Assembly (NCBI GenBank): GCA_030062745.1
Contig: CP099842.1
Coordinates: 682,001-746,000, forward strand
Direction of reading: 5' to 3'
Origin: Capitulum mitella
Taxonomy: Eukaryota; Arthropoda; Thecostraca; Pollicipedomorpha; Pollicipedidae
Length of the DNA stretch: 64,000 nt
The first letter of the stretch is position 1, and every line of letters starts with the position of its first letter. The notes beneath the pieces were generated by a model. The model made no database searches. It was not told where the DNA came from and saw nothing but the letters and a program-made list of their open reading frames with translations. Shown one piece after another: positions 56,721 to 64,000 of this stretch. Both the position numbers and the translations under genes were made by a program.

Positions 56721-59700
56721 CTACCGTATTAGGGTCAAACTAAGTCAACCTAGGTCAAGGTATTGACTCTTTTGAGCAGGGCATTTCAGGCGTCTGTTGC
56801 ATCATCCGCCATATTTCCGTTGCTCCGATACGATACAGCGTTATCCAACTTTGGGTTTATGTGACACCCCTTCTACATCATGAAACTCGCACCCAACGCG
56901 TTTTTCACGTAAGTCACACAGGTGGGCGGTTGGCACGACCGCATGCAAAAACATAATACTTAGTGATAAGTTATTTTCGCGATTTCAAGGGTTTTTATTA
57001 TGGCGACCAAAAATCAGAAAGCTGGAGAAGTTCAAGTTGTATAGAAAGAAGGCATGGATGCATGTCTTACACTTGCGGCCATACAGTGTGTACACATTGA
57101 AAACCAACATAATATTTTAAAAGATCACACCAGTTCAGCCTACTTCAAATGGGGTTAGGTCACCAGTGGCAAGTAAGCTATCACCGTGAAACAATGCTTC
57201 CGAAGCCCATATGACTACCGACGAACATACCAGGGCTGTAAACCAATTCCTTTTGTTCGATGACGGGCCAGACAAACCGGTACAAAACGTGGCGTGACCC
57301 CAGGTCATGGGTCATGGGGTACAGTAACCTATTCGAAGGACGTGAGAAGCATCAGGCCGTATATTTAAGCTTTAAAACCACCGAACCAGACCCTCAATCC
57401 CAGTCGTAAACGTAAAAAAGGGCGTCCATTTTAGCATAGTCCTCTTGACTTTGCTAAACAAATAAAATCCACGTGCTTTATCGATGACTCAGGGCGACCC
57501 TGTGTTCAGACTGCCAGAATGCGTAAAAATTATATACGCAAAGAAACGTCCAGGTTTCGTATATCTGCGCCTTTACTTTATTCCCGGCCTGGTGAAAGTA
57601 AGTTAATAGGTCCAGTTTATGAGAAATAACCTAACATTCAAACTCGGTACAATTCTTTTGTAAACTCGGGTGTGTAAACTCCCCCTGTCACGTTGACGGC
57701 AAATGTTCCTACCATAGATGACGAAACAGTCCTAGCGAGATCTATGGGTCCTAAAATTGAGGTGACCGAAAATTCTTAAAATGATACCTACAACCTGCAG
57801 TTTGTGTTGCACTGTGGGGCCCAGTAAAAGTGGGTGGCTGTGGTTGGTTTTTGATTGTGATTTGCATAGAAATGATTTGAAAATATAGCACATGAACCAA
57901 GAGCGTAGCAGAATCACGAGATCGATAATCGTTCTCGCGTCCCACCAGAGTCGCTTTGTTCTGCAATGTAGATGGATAAGGAGAACGCTGAGGAAATCCC
58001 AGACAGAATCTCAACGGATCTGCTCTACGTTAGCCCTCTGGTAGTTTATTCATGTCCTGGTGGGGTAACTCAATTAGCAGACCTTTATGATGCTGTTTTG
58101 ACCTCGATTACCTCATGTAATTGGCTTATCCAAGATTTATCCATCTTGCCAAGGAAAACTCTCCCAAGCATGAACAATTCACTGATGATGTAACGGCGCA
58201 GGCTCACATAATCTTTTGCCTGTTATCCATTCCTAAGATTCTGCACATTAATCGACACAGGCAATGTGTACATCAGCGACGGAAAGCTAACGAGACCACC
58301 CACACAAGACGAACTGCGAACGAACTTACTGCACTCCTGAAACAAAATGGCAGCTAAATGATCAAGTGTTAAAATGCTCTCTCCAAAGCATTTCTAGCTT
58401 CACAAACTTGAATGCAGGCAGCTTCAGATAACAACTCACCAGCTGAAAAAAAAAAAACATCGAGGTTGCTGTTGTTGATTAACTAAAGAGGTTTTCATTA
58501 CGTCTTGTTATTATACTCTATTGTGCTGTTATAACTATATTATTGAAAGTAAGCCATGAGACAGAGTGCAAAGTACCTTTAAAACCATCGACAGTAGAAG
58601 AAGATTGGTCCCGCCCCAAAATGAGTTCTGTACTCTTTTACGTACTTACTGAAATTCTCACGTCCACGGGTCACTGGTCTTTGACCTCACTCTCGAGGGC
58701 ACGTCGTGGAGAGTCATGACACGGCGACGGTCGTCGGCGCATGGCAAGAGCGCAGTGTTTTACGGTGCCTCGGTCTTGCTCCGTCTATTGCGCGACCTTA
58801 TGTCACCCGTGATGTCAATAACCTTCACACCTGTGTTCTTACTTGGGTCAAGATCATTTCAGGTCAAAACCATAGATAAAGATCAATGACATTTTCATCT
58901 TTTATTCACCTTGGGGAGGAAAAGGGGGATGTAAGACAATCGTAAATGCTGGTCTGTCTGGTAATTATACCTATTTATTATATTTTTCTGTATTATAAAC
59001 ATAACTGTAATTATTTGCAATTAATGTCTACCGCCATACCGCCTATAAGAGCATTATATGGGCTTCTCAAAAGCCACCTATGGATCCAATGACAACTATC
59101 ATTCACTAATGTGAGCTCTTCTGAGGCCGCCTACAAGGTCGCGGTGCCATTTAAAAGGGTCGGACTGGGTATTATCTTGGAGTCAAAACACCAAGCAAGA
59201 TGCTCGTGGTTGTTCCGTCGTTCTATCATGCCAGGTTTAGAAATGGCTTGGGATTGTCAAAAATGGAAACATGTCGAATTGTGCCATGACACTAATTCCT
59301 TCGTAATGCTAAAGCAAGGACGGCTACGTGATGTTCTGTGACCACTGCGTGTAGCACACGTCTCTGTATGTTATTATAGACGAAAAGGCGCCCGGCCAAG
59401 GGTGAATCCAAATGTACTATAGTTTTCGTACCATAAACGATACACGGCGTTCAGCTCCCAGGTGTCGTTTCTGCCACAAAGCATACATACAGTGTGTGTG
59501 CAAAAATTCCTCCCTCTCATTGACTCATTTAATATGCATCACTACAGGCGGACGGCTAAAAACAATACAATACCGCATCCCTCTTCTGTTATATTTCTGT
59601 TACCACGCCTATCGAAACAGAGCCTTATCAGGCTGAAGCATACGGACAGGAAGAGAACAAACAACGTCCTGCCTTTATGTGGAGCTACGCCATTCCATAC

Positions 59701-59945
59701 GTTTATGTCAACGTACCGCCATGTCAACATCGCAACTTAATCCCAGGACTTGGGCTTATAGGCCGCAACACAAGAATCAAGTTACCAACGTCGAGGCCCT
59801 GGTTTCCTCATAAGCACGCCATGAACACGGAGACCCGGCTTCCTCAAGGTCCCGTCGACCTGGACGCGGTCCCGGCCTCCCGGAAACACTTCCTGGTTCA
59901 TCCTGCCTTGGAATCCGTAGATCACGCAAGGTCCAAGCTCATCCG
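56721..59945. other. No gene recognised
   Basis: Mixed AT-rich sequence. TGACCCCAGGTCATGGGTCATGG at 57,295-57,318 has nuclear-receptor half-site-like words. A12 at 58,447-58,458. A 166-codon plus frame (59,677-60,177) overlaps the start of LINE D in another frame and has no domain of its own. Confidence 0.4.
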
Positions 59946-59949
59946 ATTT

Positions 59950-60935
59950 CCGGTCCACATTCGTTGTTTCTGCCGTGGTCAAATTAGGAAAACGTTTAGA
60001 TTGAGGTTAGTTCTGCTACTGCTACCACTACCAGTTGAGCAGCGCCCTTCTGTCCCTGACCCGGCGCGGCCTGCCTCCCGGGCACTCGCCAGAAACCGCG
60101 CAACTGTCCGTCGCCGACCGCGTCCTGGGCGCTTCATACCGGGGCGGCATGTCTCTTCTTCGCCGGGTCGATCTTAGACGTTTCGACGTCGTCGATCACG
60201 GTCTGCTGCTTCAACAACCCTTGGTTCGGCATTCTCCTGGTTCAGCTCTTAGGGGCCTGGTCATACCCAAAGCGTTTGTGTTTCCGATACTCCTGGTTTA
60301 AAACTTGTCTTAACGTTCCAGCCTCACAGTATGGACGTTTTCAAGGTTTCTTGCCGGACTCCCTGCCGTTCGCTGTGTTTTCAAACGACCTCGTTCTGTA
60401 TGCCCGAGAGGCAGAGGTCTTCGGTACACGGACGGCACGTGTGCGCTGGTGAAAAGTCCCAGAACGGCGCTTCCAAACACGGTCGCTAGTCAATAGGCAT
60501 CTCTTGCTTCACTGGGGCAGTAGTTTCGTGTCTGTGCCCTCAAAGTTAAAACGGACGAGGCCACTTGGTCGTGACTGGGAGCCGACAAAACCTTTCGAAA
60601 CCAGAAAATATCTGCGGAATTTGGCGTCACGCACCTTGTGCCGTGTACAGCCTCCAGAAATCCTGGAATAATCTATGATTGATGCCTGTCTCTGGGCTCG
60701 AGCAGATATTTGACCTCTGACCCCAGTGCTTCGCCATTTTGTCCGACCTCTCCCGTATACGGCAACATGTCACAGAAAACGCCTTAATTCCGCCAGTGAG
60801 AGGTTTGTTTCTCTCTGCTCTGTTGCTGCTATTCGGTATGCAGCAGCGACACCAAGAAATACCTGTCTCGAAATCCGGAAAATCATTACCTTGGCTGCAA
60901 GATGATTTTTTGAACGCTAAAACTCTGAGCATGTG
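59950..60935 (+). mobile_element. LINE D: strongly decayed reverse transcriptase relic related to LINE A
   Basis: Across frames it reads VVKLGKRLD (about 59,979), then GHSPETAQLSVADRVLGA (60,079-60,132) and MSLLRRVDLRRFDVVDHGLL (60,149-60,208, box A with the D-x-x-x-F-D-V-V-D-H layout). A YTDGT replaces YADDT near 60,426, and a C-terminal LSRIRQHVTENALIPP follows near 60,745-60,795. The wording parallels LINE A (GFKPRHSTEIALLE; LIDLSE-FDVIDHSK). No part is intact enough to be active. The upstream boundary is not visible. Confidence 0.65.
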
Positions 60936-61245
60936 ACGGAACTCAGCGGTGAATCCAACATTTTTTTTTAAGGGGAAGGGCTAAGCCTTCGGCTGGGGGA
61001 CACCCAACTTGTTGGAAGCGTCCTCATTGGACAGCACGCATTACGTTTGCTTCGCAACCAGCGGCGAACCCGTTATATTCCAAAGTGGTTAGGGAGGGTG
61101 CTAGGTTTTCGGCGGAAGAGGAAGGGGTTACGGTTCCTGTGGGACACCTCGGGCCTCCTTAGCAGTCTGCACTGCCTTTGTTTCGCAATCGCGAGCTACG
61201 AAGTGAGGTTCGAAGAAGTGAGATTCGGAGCTGCAAGGGCTTCTA
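60936..61245. other. No gene recognised
   Basis: T10 at 60,961-60,970 and mixed sequence. A 102-codon plus frame (61,047-61,355) has no domain. Confidence 0.4.
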
Positions 61246-61249
61246 TGCA

Positions 61250-61750
61250 GACGTGCTGGGGCCCGTTAGGGGTCAGCTTAAGGATGATCGTTTACATGAC
61301 CTCCTCTTCAGGCCCACTGATGCTCCTCCACAGGCCGTCAGGGGTCGCTTTATAGGTCAACAGCCGTCCTTTTACAACAACCTTTTTTAAAACTCCTTTT
61401 AAACAACCTTTTACGAGCCGTCCGCAGGGGGCTCTTTTAGACGTCGCCAGCAGGGGGCCATCTAGAAGCCTTTGGGCGGGCGTTTTGCAGGTGAGCACGG
61501 ACCACTTTATGGGCCAAAATGCAGTCCTTTAAAGACCTTCAGGGCTCTTTGCAAGCTGTCAGGGGCCCATGTACAGGCCTGTAGACGGGTTCTTTACATG
61601 CCAGCATGTAAAGAACCCGCCAGTCTATGTGCCAGCAGGTAGCCACTGACAAACTGGCATGACCTCTTTATAGGGACCCTCTGCAGTTCTGTAGGGGGCC
61701 ATCTGGAGGGCGACACAGAACCCCTTACATACTGGCAGAGGCCCCTTAAC
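61250..61750. repeat. Degenerate GGGGxCCxT/CTTTxxAGGxCC tandem repeat with a 15-bp hairpin
   Basis: Loosely repeated phrases such as CAGGGGTCGCTTTATAGGTC, CAGGGGGCTCTTTTAGACG and CAGGGGCCCATGTACAGGCC recall the minisatellite at 25.9-27.5 kb. Inside, CGGGTTCTTTACATG (61,586-61,600) and CATGTAAAGAACCCG (61,605-61,619) form a perfect 15-bp stem with a 4-base loop. Confidence 0.65.
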
Positions 61751-61974
61751 CAGTGCACTGGCTGAAGGTATTTCGCCGCCTTCCATTGGCTATTGTTATC
61801 ACTGGGAAACGCGTGTTCATAGTAATATGATGCGTGGTTGGATGTACATCTAAGCTTTTGCAGGTTTTCCGTGGACATTTTCCATCGAAGAGAGGCAGGC
61901 TGTCAAATGAAAGAAACAGGATAACTTTCCCCGAGAGACGCGTTTGAGCACTGCATAGCGTCGATTATCGAGCA

Positions 61975-62480
61975 AATCGTATGCCGCCGCCCGCCGCTGA
62001 AATGCACATTCTCTGTCGTCCTCGGTCGGACCAGTCAGCACCTGCTTACATTTGGAATTAATTGAATAGGCGGCGGCGGCCGGCTATTACCGGTGATTGG
62101 CAATAAATCGGGGCAGTGGGGCGGCGCGGCGGAGCGGGCGCCCGCTAACCGGGCAGCCCCGCCCGACCGTGTCCGCCGGCGGAGCGCCGACAGGGCGGCC
62201 GCGCTGCGTTCGTCCTGAATGATTAACGACGCTGATGATAGCCGGCCGCCGGGCTGAATACCGCTGTTTGAACACACGGCGGCCACTCGGAGTTAATGAC
62301 GGGCGGCCTTTATCTGGCTGGAGGGGCAAACAGCGGGCCGGGCCGCCGGCGGCCGCCGTCTCCGACGGGCAGGCGGCCCGCGGCCGCGTCTGTTCGGTAC
62401 TCACTGGGCTCTGCGTTCAGCGGACGGGCTGGAGTCCGAGGAGCGTCCAAACGTCGGCCTGAGGAGGCCCCACAACCGCG
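61975..62480. promoter_or_regulatory. CpG-rich island with homeodomain-like sites
   Basis: GGAATTAATTGAATAGG (62,052, palindromic AATTAATT), CCGGTGATTGGCAATAAATCGG (62,089), CCTGAATGATTAACGACGCTG (62,213) and GGAGTTAATGACGGGCGG (62,289) sit in CpG-dense sequence. Frames up to 105 codons lack domains. It resembles the 41.3- and 47.0-kb islands. Confidence 0.48.
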
Positions 62481-62937
62481 GTTAGTGGTAGGCGCTTAGA
62501 CTGCAATATCCGTGATATTCAAATTTCGAGCCGTAGGATTCAGATGCAGAGTCGGCATATTCATGTACCAGTCCCTGCATCCCAAATCCAGAAAATTCAT
62601 AGAGGGCGTGCAGATCAGGGTCAATGATATTCAGATCGTAGACTGTGATTATGCAGTTCTTGTGACGCAGCGATTCAGAGTCGAAATGAGGAACATTTAG
62701 ATCCAAGTTCACGGATATTCGGGTTCTCCGCCAGATCATGCTAAGGGAATATCTTCCTTCGGAATAATGAGAAGTCAAAGCATACCAAGGCGTCAATTTC
62801 TGGAAAATGCCCAGCAAAAACTGCACCAAAATGGAAGCATTTCCCACGAATACTCAGTCACAAATAATTTCTGCCCGCTAAGCACCTTGGATGTAGACTG
62901 CAGAGGCTGACGTCACTTAATAACACAGCAAGGCCTC
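62481..62937. other. No gene recognised
   Basis: The 121-codon minus frame at 62,482-62,847 has no motif. Several ATATTC/GATATTC words (ATATCCGTGATATTCAAATT, CATATTCATG, GATATTCAGATCG, CGGATATTCGGG) recur at 62,510-62,722. Confidence 0.35.
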
Positions 62938-62938
62938 T

Positions 62939-63452
62939 CTATTCGCGGGGACTATTTATCAACCCTCTTCCGTTTGTCTGCTTGTTTCGTCGTCTATAAG
63001 GGTTTAGGGGAACACCGACTCTATGGTCATATGGTGCCCACCGACCCCCTCCGCGAATAAGGCGAATCTGCGAACAGACCGAACCCCAACCAATGTTTTT
63101 ACAGTCTAAGTTATTAACATTGCCTGCAGACAATTATGAGGCTAGTAAATGCATTTCAGGCACAGTCATGGTGTAATACATCCTGAAAATTGCGCAGATA
63201 CATAAACACAGTATTACACGAGTATTACTGGGTACAGTGCACAGTAATCACTGCACGACACATTCCTTTGGTAACTACACGGCATAATCATTTTGAACAG
63301 CATTTTTCGCCGGAAACATGCAATAAAAACCCTATGATACACTAGGAACAGTTTCCGCTGCGCAGAACGCAGGCTATATCCTGTTATTTTTTAATTGATT
63401 TCTCCAAAAAACTGCGAATACGCAAACCCGCGAATGGCGAAGCCGCGAATAG
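62939..63452. mobile_element. Pogo/mariner-like short element with TA-flanked ends
   Basis: CTATTCGCGG (62,939-62,948) and CCGCGAATAG (63,443-63,452) are exact reverse complements, and TA can serve as the target duplication. Inside, CCGCGAATAAGGCGAATCTGCGAAC (63,053-63,076) and CTGCGAATACGCAAACCCGCGAATGG (63,412-63,437) repeat the CGCGAAT word, as in many miniature pogo/mariner-type elements. About 0.5 kb, no transposase. Confidence 0.6.
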
Positions 63453-63904
63453 TGGGTCAACTCAAGACTCCAGTCACTGCTCGAGGTGGTCTGACCGTCA
63501 TTGCGGTCATTCCTGTCAGCGCCGATGGACAATATTGTTGATTAAATCTAGCTAACTGTATGGATTTCGTTCAAAAAGATATAACAAAGCTGATCCCTGT
63601 TTCTCAGTTGTTGGTCTGAACCGAGCAAACATGAAGATTTCAAAGCCAAGAGATGACATGTTGGTTATACAACTTGAATAAGCACCTCTCGCGGACAACC
63701 TATCCTAGTTTGGCACCACTCTGGACGGAGGTGACCAGGAGGCTCTTTAGCAGCCGACCCCATGCTGCCCGCTGAACGCTCCTTGCGATCTCAGCCAACC
63801 TCCCCTCCTCTTTCTTCAACATATTCTGCCCAAGCCAGCGCTCAGACACCTCCCCAAGTCCTCGATCTGAGCGCACAGTGTCGTTGACTCCACCAAGCCG
63901 GGGT
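63453..63904. other. No gene recognised
   Basis: A 93-codon minus frame (63,700-63,981) runs out of the edge repeat. Its non-repeat part is not recognised. Confidence 0.35.
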
Positions 63905-64000
63905 TCACTGTCTGACGCCATTAGCCGCCATCTGTCGGGTCCAATGTCTGACGCTGTCAGCCGCCGTCTGTCGGGGTCCACTGTCTGAAGCTGTCAGCCG
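63905..64000. repeat. 36-37-bp tandem repeat cut by the window edge
   Basis: TCTGACG at 63,911 and 63,947 and TCTGAAG at 63,984 mark units of the type CACTGTCTGACGCCATTAGCCGCCxTCTGTCGGGGTC, each ending in AGCCGCC. The array continues beyond the window. Confidence 0.8.

Noticed and set aside
1-64000. CRISPR array or bacterial defence system
   Set aside because: Tandem repeats here are contiguous without unique spacers, and the sequence content is eukaryotic transposons.

Overview
This 64-kb window looks like nuclear DNA from an invertebrate animal. The evidence is the set of decayed non-LTR retrotransposons (an L1/Tx1-type element and several CR1/Jockey-type reverse transcriptases), non-autonomous DNA transposons with recognisable termini, dense microsatellites, and no operons or compact genes. 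A degenerate CCTAA/CTAAC-rich patch hints weakly at an arthropod, where TTAGG is the usual telomere unit. I would not name a species. I found no convincing host protein-coding gene, rRNA or tRNA. Almost every open frame is short, lacks recognisable domains, or comes from a transposon or a stop-poor tandem repeat.

Layout: 1-6.3 kb holds two broken LINEs (A at 1-1643, B at about 4440-6300), with a diverged piggyBac-like end and an (AT)28 run between them. 7.2-9.56 kb is a long copy of a piggyBac-like repeat that itself carries a 1,002-bp TA-flanked insertion. 11.9-13.3 kb holds a Ty3/Gypsy integrase scrap followed by a probable polypurine tract and LTR. 13.9-19.3 kb holds a small inverted-repeat element and, on the minus strand, a nearly complete but multiply broken L1/Tx1-type LINE with ORF1, endonuclease, reverse transcriptase and C-terminal region. 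22-24.9 kb holds a GC-rich block, an LTR-like segment and a third LINE (C). 25.5-27.6 kb is a hAT-like non-autonomous element with an 8-bp target-site duplication (7/8) and a ~21-bp minisatellite inside.

From 28.8 to 47.7 kb, GC-rich, CpG-rich islands of 0.3-1.2 kb alternate with AT-richer sequence. The islands contain homeodomain-like TAAT words, CACGTG boxes, nuclear-receptor half-sites and short tandem repeats, but no recognisable exon. They look more like regulatory DNA of a gene-poor region than genes. A 1.7-kb element with perfect 21-bp inverted ends (34,516-36,243) lies among them.

From 49 to 64 kb the window holds microsatellites, two TTAA-flanked piggyBac-like copies (50.4-51.5 and 55.5-56.7 kb), several minisatellites, a fourth LINE relic (59.95-60.93 kb) related to LINE A, another GC island (62.0-62.5 kb) and a pogo/mariner-like short element (62.9-63.45 kb).

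Nothing here works together as a pathway. The story is one of transposon families, their nesting order, and a cluster of possible cis-regulatory islands.
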